Positions 22,131 through 33,481 of a stretch of DNA of 64,000 bases are shown here, piece by piece. Both the position numbers and the translations under genes were made by a program. Below the pieces are notes generated by a model. That model saw nothing but the letters and a program-made list of their open reading frames with translations, made no database searches and was not told the DNA's origin. This stretch comes from Kingdonia uniflora (lineage: Eukaryota; Streptophyta; Magnoliopsida; Ranunculales; Circaeasteraceae): positions 868,001 to 932,000 of the forward strand of contig JACGCM010001329.1 in NCBI GenBank assembly GCA_014058105.1. Reading direction: 5' to 3'. Positions within the stretch are counted from its first letter, which is position 1. Each line of letters begins with the position of its first letter.

Positions 22131-23310
22131 GGTAGTTACTGTTGGAGTGGCTACACTAGCACTAGCTCGGCTCGCCTCAAGTTTGAACTGCTGGAGGGGT
22201 TTTAATTGATGTCCATGGACCACATGCTTTTTAACTATTTTCCTACCCAAATTCGAATTCCAAACTTGGTGTACTTTGTGGGCTTGAGTTGGTTCACGAG
22301 TCAGCTCATGCGTGTCATGAGGTCGGCATGCCTAGACATGGCATGCCATGAGGCAAGCCTAAGAGATGTAAAAACTATTTTTATCTCTCTTCTTTCTTTC
22401 TCACAACTCTGTGAACTGTCGACAATTTTGCCAATCATCCCCGACGATTTGGCTACAATATCGCCTCCATCACATATCAGCAAGCTTCCTTTGGCTCCAT
22501 TGATCACTTCATTTGCAGGGATTGTGGAACTTTTGACCGAAAACGGAAAGCAACTGAGTCTTTTCTCGGATTCATTGCCCGTTCGGACAGTCATCGACGG
22601 TGTTACCATTGAACCCAGCGTGGCCGGGGTTGTTTTCCGAGGTGCCATAATCAGTGTTTCGGAAAGAGGTTGACTCGGCGGAGGATCTTCTCTTGTTTCA
22701 GGAACTCGGGGACTCGATGTGTGCAACTGTTTCGTTGGTGGGTCTATTTTTACATGACTTGGGCCCGCAGCTTTGGTAGTAGATGGGTTTTTTGGATGTG
22801 TGCAACTATTTAGTGTGTGGGCCTGTGAGTGAGTCGTGTTTTGCTTGGGTCCAACAGCTATAGTTTGGGCCTGCTTGGATCCTACAGTTTGGTTTTAGAT
22901 CTGGTATAATCAAGCTGGGCTTGGAACTAACCCGTGTGGGTTAAAAGGAATCCATGAGCAGCCCTTATCTTTCCCAAACAGACCTTCGGCAGGGACAATT
23001 TTATTTTGTCTTTCGGCTTCCTCTTCGGTAGTCGGGATTGTACTTATCTCAACACTCGATTCGAACCTTGTGGGGGCATCAACTAAATTGTATAACGTTG
23101 GTAACCTTCTTGGATTTCGAACCTTGTCGGTCCGTAACGCTAGGGATGCTGAAGAACTCCTCGACAGTGTGGTGTGACTTGGGCTGAACATACTTATCTC
23201 CATCTTTGTAAACTCGTAGGATTGATTGGAACAACTCACATTGAGCACTCACGGGTTCTAAAAAAACATATGTGTTGCATTCATCTTGTCGAATCAAAGG
23301 ATTATAACCT
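22131..23310 (-). pseudogene. T2 internal region, unrecognised
   Basis: Minus-strand open stretches (23,079-23,423, 22,910-23,248 and 22,301-22,726) follow the primer-binding site. They show no zinc knuckle or enzyme motif. Low-complexity 'gggcctg/gggcttg' repeats near 22,760-22,930 resemble those in T1 (2,100-2,240), which supports common descent. Confidence 0.4.
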
Positions 23311-23322
23311 CGCTCTGATACC
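23311..23322 (-). other. T2 primer-binding site (initiator tRNA-Met)
   Basis: The plus strand reads gctctgatacca; the minus strand is the tRNA-Met PBS. The LTR begins about seven bases further right, a slightly larger gap than in T1. Confidence 0.75.
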
Positions 23323-23329
23323 ACTTTCT

Positions 23330-23543
23330 TTGATATAAACTGATTACGTGAAAGCCAATAATCAAGAAGAACACCAGATTCATCAAAATAAATTTTATTA
23401 ACTAGAACTCTTGTTCTAAACAAAACTAATTTAACTGAATTAACTGTATTAACTAAGAAACAAATAACCTAGGCCTCCCTTTTTATAGAACACAAAGGGT
23501 GTATAATTAGGAACCCTAATTCTAATTGAAGTAGACTCCTACT
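23330..23543 (-). repeat. T2 5' LTR, piece 1
   Basis: Aligns with the first part of the T1 LTR (from 'gattacgtg' to 'gtagactcctact'). It is cut at the element A target site. Confidence 0.75.
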
Positions 23544-24107
23544 TGTAATAGCCTAATTTCGTGATTCGAACTTAGTCTTTACACCAAAGATACTCAGAAC
23601 GTTAATGAACAGTAAATAATAGCAGACACAAAAGTTTAGCGTAGAAAACATTTGAATAAGCTAAAAACCATAACCTCTCTTGAGAATTTTAGAAAGATAG
23701 AAATATCTTATTGAGAATTGCTACTATTACAAAGGATGTTCTGAATATTCGAGTATAGAGTGTCAGAGCTAGGATTCATCTGTCCTTTCATCTAGAATTT
23801 TCTGGTCTTATTTATAGGTCTTATAATATGACCGTTTGATGACTATTATTATTCTTAATGATGGATGCTACAATATATATTTGATAATCTGATTGTGCAA
23901 TGCTCTGATCTTGCTATTTTATAACGATTCCATTGATGATTGACTGTTTGTTGGCTCGAGCTCTTGATGTAGAGGTCAAAAGTGATGACTAGAACTCTGT
24001 AATTGTAATGTATTATACACTGTGCTACGTATTTGCTGATGAGGTCGAGTGGTCGAATGATGGTTGAAGATGAAACATGAGTCCGAGATGCGGAATAAGC
24101 CACTGCA
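23544..24107 (-). repeat. Element A 3' LTR
   Basis: Starts tgtaatagcctaattt and ends ccactgca. It matches 58,559-59,122 base for base in length (564 bp), with scattered differences. Confidence 0.92.
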
Positions 24108-24121
24108 ACTGCCCCCTCTCT
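24108..24121 (-). other. Element A polypurine tract
   Basis: The minus strand reads agagagggggcagt and touches the 3' LTR, the usual second-strand primer. Confidence 0.8.
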
Positions 24122-24335
24122 ACCAATAGTATGAGACGCATTGTGGGCGAGTGGTGTTGGTTAAGAAGCTTCATTAATACTGTAATTAATACCTAGGAAT
24201 TATTTCCAAAGTATCTTCATGAATATCTATTTGTGGCGTTTGGGTTTTCTATAACCAATGGTTCTAGTCAATTTTGCTGCATGGGAAATCTTCCTGACGT
24301 TGGGAATTTAGAGAGGGCCTTAATGCTGACCGTAG

Positions 24336-24342
24336 TATAAAG
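24336..24342 (+). promoter_or_regulatory. TATA-like box of antisense ORF1 in element A
   Basis: tataaag, 111 bases before the ATG at 24,453, oriented with the antisense ORF and against pol. The counterpart ORFs at 34,928 and 43,831 also have a TATAAA(A/G) in front of them. Confidence 0.5.
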
Positions 24343-24452
24343 AGCACTTTGATTGGTGTGTGATAAACGAAGTCTTCCTCTTGAATTTTCTTCTTCAACC
24401 TGTTGTTGTTAACTGTCTTACTGTAATTTAGAGAATTTTGGGTATTGAGAAT

Positions 24453-24985
24453 ATGGTGGCGACAAGGCAACAGTCTCGGGAGGCTATGATACATTTAAAG
24501 ATGGAAGAACTCCGCGTCAGGTTTTTTGGACACCAACCCTTGCAATTACCGACGCCAATTCCAGTGTCTCCCACATTTAATGAGATGACATATGAGGAGG
24601 TGATGGAGGCAGGGGATGATCATTTCTAGATGGTGCGTTTCCATTATCTGCTGACATCGGAAAGGAAGCACCGAAATGGGCTGCGGTTTGCTGGCGGAGG
24701 AAGCTGTTATAGTTGAAGATGAAGCGGCAGGCGTTCGTCCGAGGGAGTCTCGTCGGTACCCTGCTGGTGAGTGGGCCATATCTAAGGAATAAGACATTTC
24801 TTCCTTCTCTATCATCCGGGTGGTGGGGTTATGGTGGAAGAGACGGTGGTGGAAGTTTTTCTTTCAGGGACCATAAATATTGGCCATAAAGAAGATCTTT
24901 CTGCCGGTGCCGTAACTCTTTCGGTGATTTTTCAATTCTTGGGTTTCTAGGCCCATTCATGCAGTGGATCAGAGTTTGGAAGTTG
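24453..24985 (+). pseudogene. Antisense accessory ORF1 of element A (copy next to the 3' LTR)
   Basis: ATG at 24,453 opens 'MVATRQQSREAMIHLKMEEL' and the frame stops at 24,629. Further pieces in the other frames run on to about 24,985, where element E begins. The start resembles the ORFs at 34,928 ('MIRTRSQRVHHAVEGMFHIK') and 43,831 in element B: a short basic stretch, then a helix ending 'LR(V/E)R(F/Y)F'. Such ORFs opposite to pol are known in Tat-lineage elements; their function is unknown. Confidence 0.55.
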
Positions 24986-24999
24986 TTTTACTAGGGCAA

Positions 25000-26124
25000 A
25001 ATGAGTAAATATTGACACTTTTGGATATACATTTATGACCGGGCAGGTGTGTTCGAAAATTTTGACATCCTTTAACAGTCGTAATCTTATTACCACCGTC
25101 GTTTATTATTTATTTCCTCTTATTTGTGTTATAAAAAATGCGACTGTGTATTTCGTTGGAAAAAAAATCCAATTTAGACGGTTTATATAGTCGTTTTGAT
25201 TAATTAATCTAAAACTACTCTAATCCATCTTTATGAAAAAGAAAATAGAAGAGCCCCGTCCAAATTCTCCAAACTACCCGCAAACGCCCTTTCTCTCTTT
25301 CTCCCACAGTCGACTCCAACAAGAGTTGAAATTTGGAAATCTCTAGCAAAATCCCCTAATCTCTGCATTGACTTATCAAAAACAAATTTCCCCGCATAAA
25401 TCCTGCACCTAAAAAGCCCTAATCCCGATCAATTTCACCTCCCCAACCACTATGCCACAATCCAATTTCAGTTAAGGGTTTAAGCTATGCAAATCTCTTA
25501 TTTCCAATTGAATTTTAATTCTCCAAACACTCTAAACACCAATTTCAGTTATATATTCCTCTCTCTCGTATCTTCTCTCTATTTTTTGGCTCTTCATGGA
25601 GAAGTTGGAGATCGGTATTATGTTTTAGAGATTTGCTGCAATAAGGTTTATTATTCTAATTCTTCATTTTTTTAATGTCTGATATCTTTATCATAATCTT
25701 GTTGTTACAGATTTCCGATTTTTTGTTGCAGCCTTCTCTTACTATATAGATATCGCCGTCTTCATTGCAAGAGGTAAGATTTATAGAGTTTGTCTTTTAA
25801 TATTGTCAATGATTTCAAATTATAATGTTGTAGAATATTGAGAGTCTTTGTTATAAAGGTCTTAATGGCTGACTTAAAATTTTAAATAACCCATAGTCTT
25901 TGACTGCAATATTATACAATTAATTGTAACTCTGCCATGCAGTTTGTTATTGGGCCTATAACTATGTTGCTTAAAATGCCTAGCAGAGTCCCTCTCCAAT
26001 CTTTAAACATTTTACCAATGCCTGCATTTCTTAGATTTTATAAGGCATCCCCATCATATAAAACTTTGGTCCCACTTTTTGTAGGAGGCTCCCATCTGAA
26101 ACTCCGATTCTCCTTCAATATAGG
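25000..26124 (+). other. Element E left end and transposase-gene leader
   Basis: Subterminal motifs lie to about 25,210. A CT-rich leader-like block (25,255-25,330: ctctctttctcccaca) follows, then AT-rich sequence consistent with an intron. No conserved coding was seen before 26,125. Confidence 0.45.
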
Positions 26125-27030
26125 ATGACTTCGTCCAAGTCGGTGATCCCAAAGAAGGAATGGATGACGGTGAAGAAAGAAGATTGGAACCTATTTGTTT
26201 TTATTTGTTCAACTACTAAAGAACAGGAGAAGCTCGAAAAGGGAAAGAGAGCAAGGAGCAAAATGGTTAGCCCTCACACAACGGGTCGAATGGGTTCGGC
26301 CGGAAAGAAAGAGATTTTGGTAATTCTCTAACTTCTTATTACTATCATTTTGAGAATTTTATTTATTTCTAATTAATGAAAACCCACTTTAAGTGAAGAT
26401 ATTGGTCAGTGGTAGGGAGCATAAAGTCTATCGCTGGTCTGCTAAATGTTAGGAAGCGCCTAGGATCCTTAGTTATCTTGACTAAAGTAAGACCCATCTT
26501 CACCTATCGCTTGCTTTCTCGGTTCACTCCCATCAACCCGCAAAGAACACCGAAAAGTAGTTTCTAGTTGTGTTGTATCTCAAGATAAGAACTTCTGCTT
26601 GCATGCATTTTGAAAAGTTTTTTGATCCAGCTCTCCCATTCTTTTAATTCCAATCAACGTGCGACATCTCAGTAAATCCCTAGTAACAAAAAAAGTGTGA
26701 CACCTCAACACTAAAAACATGTTGCAATAGAAAAGATATAAAATCGAAATAAAATGGAGTGATAAAAAGGAAACATATCTTAAACTTTAATCCTGTAGTG
26801 TATAGGACAACACAACCATCCAGGATATCAAGTTCCACACCCTAAACAAACCTTAGGTAGAGGAAAACCTTATTTACCAGGTTTATAAGATTTCTAATAG
26901 TTTATTTGTTTTTATATGTTACTTTGTTGTCTAGAGAATTAAACTCAAACCCTTGAATAAAGTATAAAAGCAGAATTTACAAGGTATGTTAAAATATATG
27001 TGTAAGGGACGAAATACATACTTTAATTAA

Positions 27031-27495
27031 TTATTTGCGAGCTTCATGTAACTCGTCATTTATCTGCCAATTTTGTATCACAAGAGATTGATACATTAAT
27101 TGACAATCACTAATTTCTTCCTCTTTTTCTATCAATTCTCTGTCCATCTCTATCATCTTTAGCTCCAGTCCCTTATTATCTTCGCTTCCCATGGGCTTCA
27201 TCATCTTTAGTTTATTCTTTAACCCCTGAATTTCTAACCAAAATTTATGCTTTGCATCAACTTCTTTCTCTAACCAAACTATTTTTTGCAGAACAATCTC
27301 TTTCTCCCTCTGCATAACCAGGCCAACAAAATATTACACAAAATGGTAATCAAAAAGGATAATATGTTCTTTAGTAAGATATAAAGAATGGTAAAGGCTC
27401 GACATCAAGTGGCATACCATATGTTCTTCAGCCAACCTCAAGATGGTCTTATAGGCCTTTTTCTGCTCCATTGAACCAATATCTTTAAGAACACT
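27031..27495 (-). pseudogene. Captured fragment of an FDM/IDN2-type gene (two exons)
   Basis: Minus-strand exons 27,418-27,495 ('SVLKDIGSMEQKKAYKTILR LAEEHM') and 27,031-27,309 ('REKEIVLQKIVWLEKEVDAK' ... 'EKEEEISDCQLMYQSLVIQN', 'NDELHEARK') join in frame across a 108-bp GT-AG intron. This is the coiled coil of Factor of DNA Methylation / IDN2 proteins just before the XH domain, including the signature 'NDEL(Q/H)EARK'. These proteins bind RNA and support RNA-directed DNA methylation. The kept intron means genomic DNA, not a cDNA, was captured. The fragment ends at a TAA directly after 'EARK', so the XH domain is absent. It lies antisense inside an intron of the element E transposase gene. Confidence 0.75.
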
Positions 27496-28470
27496 CTGAG
27501 AGGAAAAGAACAAGAAATTAGCATCAAGTATCTTTATATATCAATCAACTCGTCATTTAGTACTATTGAATATATCAATTAGGACAGGGACACCAATCTT
27601 TCACGATAACAAGCTCATGATCTAAATGTATATATGTCAAAGAAAGTTGTTAACTAAAGGTTATAGAATGTCCTTGTTTCTTGCCACACTTCAAAAACTA
27701 CTTTTTTTCGAGTATTGTATTTGTTTCCCCCCGGATCTTTTCACCTTCAAAAAGTTTGGTATTTTTTATAGAATCTTCCACAATTATAATTCTCTAAAAA
27801 TATTTAAAGGCTACAGGAAGTTTATAAATGTATTTTTGCCAGCTAATGGAGGTTATTTGAAACTAGAATTGAATTTTAAGCACAATTCCAAGTTATCCTA
27901 TCAACATCTCCCAATGATAAAGGCAACTTAACTACTAGGTCAACTAGAAATAATTATGAGTTATGTCCTTCGAATCTTATAAAACATTTATCATCGATCA
28001 ACATTTCAAATATAATTTTTTAAAAAATTATATATGAGTGTTTCATCTTATTCTTTTCCTTTGCGAGTTTTCTTCTTTCAACTTTATTCTGGGTTTCATA
28101 TTTGCTCTATTTCATGGAACACTGCTCGAGCTCTCTTCTCTGGCTCAATAAATCAAACTTCAATTTATATTAAGATCTTCACGTTGTCACCCAAAAATGC
28201 ATTTAAATGGAAAGTTGGGTCTCCAAACATAAATAGAGAGGGAACTAAGAGTAACTTTAAGTTTGTTTTACTAACATAATCCCAATAACAGTTTAAGGTG
28301 GACAAATGTAGTTGATAATCCACAGACGACTGCCCACACTAGCATAATAGTATACAAGAAGAGATGGATACTTTTATTGTGAAGAGATAATCATCAAGTA
28401 TATATAAGGATTAAAATATAAGGAGAAATGGACTTTTTATCCAGGGAATAAAACCAACTAGCGACTGAAA
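27496..28470. other. Element E interior, no gene recognised
   Basis: AT-rich. Short open stretches at 27,626-27,931 and 28,034-28,279 match nothing I know. Confidence 0.5.
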
Positions 28471-28474
28471 TAGA

Positions 28475-29190
28475 TACTCCAGTCTCTGTCAAGCAACAAG
28501 CCTATGGAAGAGAAGGAAAAGAAAGATTGAGACACCCAGTAGTTGAAGCTTGGCTGGAACCAGTAGTTGAAGACTGAATCCTTATAGATATAGCCAAAAT
28601 TGTCTCTTCGCTTCTTTGCTCGACTGCTTCGCTACTTGGACATGAGCATGAGTTCCAATCTCTTTATTAGGCTTTACTGCTTCTTTTGGCCCTACCCTTC
28701 ATTCAATCATTCACTTGCATATGCTACTGACAGATGTTACTGATGTCGGTCTCCTAAACTAGTTACAATCTTTCATTACTGCTTTCCACCTAAGAAGCAA
28801 TCTAACCTTTCATCTGAGGATCCTTGTAGTGAGCTCATCGCTTCGTGCTGTAGGTAAAAGTGCTTCATCTTTTCAATCGAGCTCTAAATCTACTTGACCC
28901 ACCCCTAAACTTCTATGCGCTGTTGGTCTCTAAAAAAAACTGGCTAAGACATTTCTCCTTCACCTGTGGATCTTTCTATACTAAGTAGAGATGAGTTCCG
29001 GGTACAGGCCTCCTTAACTGACAGACAGATCCACTTCTTTTCAATAATCTATTGCAAGATTTTGGCATGGCCATCCGACGACTCTTTCCCTCTAGGTAGC
29101 TTAGCTAGTGTATTTTATTGGCATTTCATTCCAATTGTGTTCAATGACTTGCATCTTTATTTTCGGTGGTTGCCTTAGCATGGAACATAG
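28475..29190. other. Possible organelle-derived (mitochondrial-like) segment
   Basis: The style differs from the AT-rich flanks: higher GC and motifs such as 'cttcgcttctttgctcgac' and 'gaagcttggctgg', which resemble angiosperm mitochondrial intergenic DNA. No mitochondrial gene is visible. This is an impression from composition, not a match. Confidence 0.3.
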
Positions 29191-30379
29191 TCTTATACAT
29201 ATTAGGTGCACTATATCTTGTCGGTTTAAGTTTATTTAACATGCTCATAAACTTTGTTAATTATTTTATAGGAAAGAGGTAGGCCTAAGGGTTCTGTGAA
29301 GAGGATTGAACTTTTTCTTACTTGCCATACAAAGTAGGATGGTACTTTCCCTGAGCAAGTGAAAGACAAAATGGTAAAAACTTGACAGCCTAAACAATTC
29401 GTATGAAGGTGTACTTAGTGGTTTTATTTTGCAGGCACAAATTAATCGACTTATTGAAAATAAACCAGAAATCATGAAGAAGGATTTAGACCATGATCCA
29501 ATTGCATTGGTAAGTCATGTCAATACATTATAATACTCTATAAGTTGCTTTTAAAAGGTAAGCGAGGAACTGAGCCCCATGGATAAGATAAAAGTTAGAG
29601 ACAACTCCAATCCATGAACTTTAGAACCTATATGAAACACTTGTTAACTTGTTTATCTACACTTAGTATATAAGACATTCAATGCGTATCTATTTTGTAA
29701 ATAATTTAATGTTCTATGTATTTGTGATATGTTTGACTTTAATTCTTTTCTTATCAAATTCTATTTTCATGTCAAAAAGGAATATGGGGAAGATAGAAAT
29801 GGGCATGTGAGAGGCTTTAGTGGTCATATTAATAAGACAAGTGCTCGAGTTACCACATCTTTGAGGAAAGTCATTGAACGGGAAAAATCCAAGAACAACC
29901 AGTTTGCAGATGAGGTAGTTTCAGTGCGACAAGAATTTGAAGAAAAGCTAGAGGTGGAAGCTAGTACACGTAGAAGACTTGAAGAAAGGATTGGAGCATT
30001 TGAATCACGCGAGGGTCCACACGGAATAAATGTGCACCATGCTTTTCCAAGCAACGCCTCTTTCTCTCAGGTTTTTTCTTTCTTTCTCTTATACTTATTT
30101 ATACAACTTATACTAATTTATTGTTTAGTAGAATTTGGATTTTACTGAACAAGAAAAATAAAATACATTCAACAGACTATACTTCGCAGATTTTCAAATG
30201 ATAGTATATATCAGACGATAACATTGAAAATAAATATCAATGATTCTCAGTCCATGTTTTTCTTTGCTTTGCATCTCATTGTAAGCCATAAAAACATCTT
30301 CTGTAGCTCCACTATAATCCATCAACACTTGTGCTTATTAGGGAATATATTAGGGAATAAGGTACAATTGTACAATAAC

Positions 30380-31008
30380 TTAGAAATGGTGCGAAGCCTT
30401 AAAGATACTGCAAAGGATGCAGTCATGTGGTTTTGAATCGGATGAGATGGCATATGTGAGTCTGTTTGGGATGTGTGTCAAGTTGGCTGATGTGAGGATG
30501 CCTTACAGAAGGCTCTTCTGTACAAAATTTGTGTCTATCAGTATGTTCTCATATATCTGTGAGAATAGCCATCTTAACAATTATACGGCATTGTTTGGCT
30601 TCATTTTTGGCAGAGGTTTATATGAAGGTTGATAAATTTGGAAAAGATTTATCTAAACATCCAGGGAAATCATTGCCTTCATTATTGCTGACCATTAATA
30701 ACTTATTTTCAAAATTGGAAGCATCGGTTGGGTGAACTCAACACAATCCATTAGAGTGAATATTCTGGTTATGCTGATGGAAACAACTCATGTCACCTAC
30801 AATTTGAGAAACTTCCGGAGATTAATCAGGAGGGTTCTCAGTGGACAGATTATGAAATAAGAGATGCTATCAACATGATTTATCAAAATCTTCACAAACT
30901 TGATTCTTACTTGTCTCTTCTTGTTGCTAAATACCAGAAGCCAAGGAGAATGACCTTATACTAGATGCGGTATACATGTGGAGTTGTTGGCCTCTCAACA
31001 AGCTTTCT
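30380..31008 (+). pseudogene. DGS1: DGS1/NCA2-family pseudogene, part 1
   Basis: Plus-strand pieces in shifting frames read like plant DGD1-SUPPRESSOR 1, a mitochondrial outer-membrane protein with the NCA2 domain that affects membrane lipids: 'DALQKALLYKICVYQYV', 'VYMKVDKFGKDLSKHPGKSL', 'SQWTDYEIRDAINMIYQNL' and 'KPRRMTLY-MRYTCGVVGLS'. TAG at 30,962-30,964 stands for Trp. The reading ends abruptly at about 31,005, inside the 'VGLS...WLLRHSS' stretch, where foreign DNA begins. It continues at 32,163. Confidence 0.8.
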
Positions 31009-32160
31009 CGAGCCCATTTAAAACCGAAGCTTTTTCGCCAAACATGACTGGTCCCGGTGGTGGGAAACTATAAGGATTCAAAAGTCTTAGAGGTTCCTTG
31101 CATAGAAATAGGGGATGATCAAAATGAAAGGCAGGCATTGAGATTGAGAGCATAGGACTTCCAGATCTATTTCTCAATAAAAAAACACTGCCTTCTATTT
31201 CTCAATCTCCAGGTTAAAGGTGAGAAACGACCCCTCCCCCTCTCAGACATAAGACTTCCAGATCTTCCTTATTCCTTTGGACTTCCGTATCTTCCTTAGG
31301 ATGTTATACTTCTACCTTCCTATAGCGACGAAAGCATCAAAAAAAGCCCTTGATATAAGCGATGCCTTACCTGACGTTCCTTATTTTTGGATTTTTGATT
31401 CGCTGATAGAAGGGTTTTCGTTTAGTGTTATACAAAAGCCCAGAGAGTTTCCAGTGCATTCGATCAAGAAAAGAATCATCCCGACCTCCTTTAGTAGTTA
31501 GAGGTTAAACGACCTCTAACTACCTTTCTTAGCAGCCTTCTTCTTCCTTAAGCAAGAATAAACTTGCACAAATTCTGGGCCCTCCGAAAGAAGTCCTCCC
31601 TTTCTCAATCCAAAACATCCCCTGTCTTTCGATCCACAAAAAACATAGGATTTTCTATCGCGTCGTGCATTAGCTGGACTAAGAAGAAGGGATTCAAATT
31701 CTCTCGCATTTCAGATGTGCAAAAAAGCCCGGGATGAGCTATAGCTATACGCCCACAACGCGATGGGTCTACTATGTGATGGTTCTACTATACTGCGGTT
31801 CTACTATGCTATACGCCCACTACGCGATGGTTCAACTATTGCTCTCTATAGGCGACGACAACCAGCTACGACAACTACGCAGGAATGGAAAGGCAATGAC
31901 AACCAGCTACCACACAACTACCCAGGAACAGAAAGGCAAGGACAACCAGGTACCACAACTACGCAGGAACAAAAGAAAGGTAGCCGGTAGTTTAGGCGTG
32001 GGTTAAAGAAAGAAGCAAGAAGAAGTGTAGTTAAAGTTGCGGTTAAAGGGCTTTAGTAGTTTAGGACTTGTGTACATTAAAATGAGAAGGAAATAAGTAA
32101 GAAGAAGTCGAGCTTCGCTTAGTTATAGAGAGGGGCAATAGAAGAAGGCCACCTCATTTT
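31009..32160. other. 1.15-kb insertion splitting the DGS1 pseudogene; mitochondrial-like DNA
   Basis: The DGS1 protein match stops at 31,005 and resumes at 32,163 with almost no residues lost, so this segment is an insertion. Its composition (balanced GC; 'gcgatgccttacctgacgt', 'aaaagcccgggatgagctat') resembles plant mitochondrial intergenic DNA. No target-site duplication is obvious, as expected for end-joining of organelle DNA into a nuclear break. It contains a short imperfect repeat, 'tatacgcccac(a/t)acgcgatgg', twice (31,746 and 31,810), and 'ggaa(c/t)(a/g)gaaaggcaa' blocks near 31,883-31,975. Confidence 0.45.
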
Positions 32161-32162
32161 TC

Positions 32163-32990
32163 CCACTGGCTCTTACGGCATAGTAGTTTGACAGGAAGTT
32201 CTGATATTGACAACTGGATTCGTGAAGCACGAGAGTCAACAATTAGCTTCTGGAGTGATCACGTTGAGCAACTACTTCTATATATTAGAGACAAACTTTT
32301 CGAGATATTCCGAAAGAGGCACAAAGGTGTAATGGAATTGGAAGAGATACAGTTAACTCAAAATTCACTTCACGAAATGGTCTTGGCTTTCACCGAACTT
32401 CCAAACAATACATCAGATCTGGAAATGTTAGAGGTTGTTATGAATAGGTACAAGAAGGAAGTTGTACATCCAATTCAAAATCTCCTTGGAGGAGAGCTCG
32501 TACATGTATTGCTTATTCAGATTCAAAAGCTAAAGCTGGATACTGAGACGGCAATCGAACTGAACCAGATTCTCAAGGCGAATGAGATCAACTTTGCTAT
32601 GCTTGCCGCTTTGCCAGCTTTCTCTCTCTCTCTTATTTTGCTCTTGTTTGTAAGAACATGGTTTAAAGGGGATAAAAGGGCGCAAGGGAGGGGAAGGCTT
32701 GCTCAACTGCATAGGAGGTAGAGGTTGACGAAGAATTATGCAGTTCCAAACTTTCCTAGATTGAGGACTGGTAGATGATACTCAATGAATGTTTGGATTG
32801 GTGCTCTATAGTTTAGATCGTCTATATAGGGTTGTCGAAAGGCACGCAGAGACGACAGGAGAATGGCCAAGCTTAAGACGAGATATTATTAATTTGGGGA
32901 AGCCTGGGTTACAAACTGCTTATAAGTTGACCGTGGCTTCATGAATGCAGCATGTTTATGATTCTCTCCATCCTTCATCAGATCGACATT
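32163..32990 (+). pseudogene. DGS1: DGS1/NCA2-family pseudogene, part 2
   Basis: Resumes with 'WLLRHSSLTGSSDIDNWIRE' and stays open to 32,721 (177 codons). It includes 'LFEIFRKRHKGVMELEEIQL', 'VQKLKLDT'-like 'IQKLKLDTETAIELNQILKA', a hydrophobic membrane segment 'LPAFSLSLILLLFVRTW' and 'GDKRAQGRGRLAQLHRR'. Past the stop, broken frames still give 'VVERHA-TTGEWPSLRRDI' like remnants ('GKPGLQTAYKLTVAS') to about 32,950. No introns interrupt it. It is the C-terminal half of the protein. It lies in the sense direction of the element E gene. Confidence 0.85.
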
Positions 32991-33481
32991 AACTTTTTCC
33001 TTCATTGTCAGTGTGTGAACGATGGTTCAGAGAACCTGTGCATCAAAACATCACTTCATTGTATAAAATTTTAACAACAGAATATGAATTTTACCATTAG
33101 GATATACATTTTGACAAAAGAATATCTTTTGAGTTTTTGGTTGTAAAAAAAGTTTCAATGTTGTTGAGATAACTTGTTATTTGTTTACAACGTTCTTCTA
33201 CTATGTACTCACGATCACTTTTTATTTTATAGGCAACAAGAGATTCACCGCCACCTGATAGAGTGAGGGGCAGAAACTGTATTATGAAAGATATGTATGG
33301 CAGAATAGTTGCTTACAAAAGTATTCAATTATCTGGGGTGGCTCCTAAAGGGTTTTATCGTGTCATAGTAGATGAGGTTATTCGCGATGATGTGCAATTA
33401 TTTATGGAAGGCGGTACTCTAGGTGACATCTCCTCGGGTGAAATTGTTATATGGTATAAGAGTCTTACCTGTTTTGGGTGA

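Larger units (their letters stand above)
26125..33481 (+). pseudogene. Transposase_24 (Ptta/En/Spm type) gene of element E
   Basis: Exons with GT-AG borders: about 26,125-26,319 ('KGKRARSKMVSPHTTGRMGS'), 29,272-29,373 ('ERGRPKGSVKRIELFLTCHT', TAG at 29,335-29,337), 29,435-29,509 ('AQINRLIENKPEIMKKDLDH'), 29,780-30,070 ('KTSARVTTSLRKVIEREKSK', then a coiled coil), and a last exon 33,233-33,481 ('GRNCIMKDMYGRIVAYKSIQ' to 'GEIVIW'). The exon order and motifs fit the non-catalytic ORF of plant En/Spm elements, thought to bind the element ends. The central introns are filled with foreign DNA: an antisense FDM fragment, mitochondrial-like segments and a DGS1 pseudogene. The in-frame TAG shows it is decayed. 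Confidence 0.6.
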
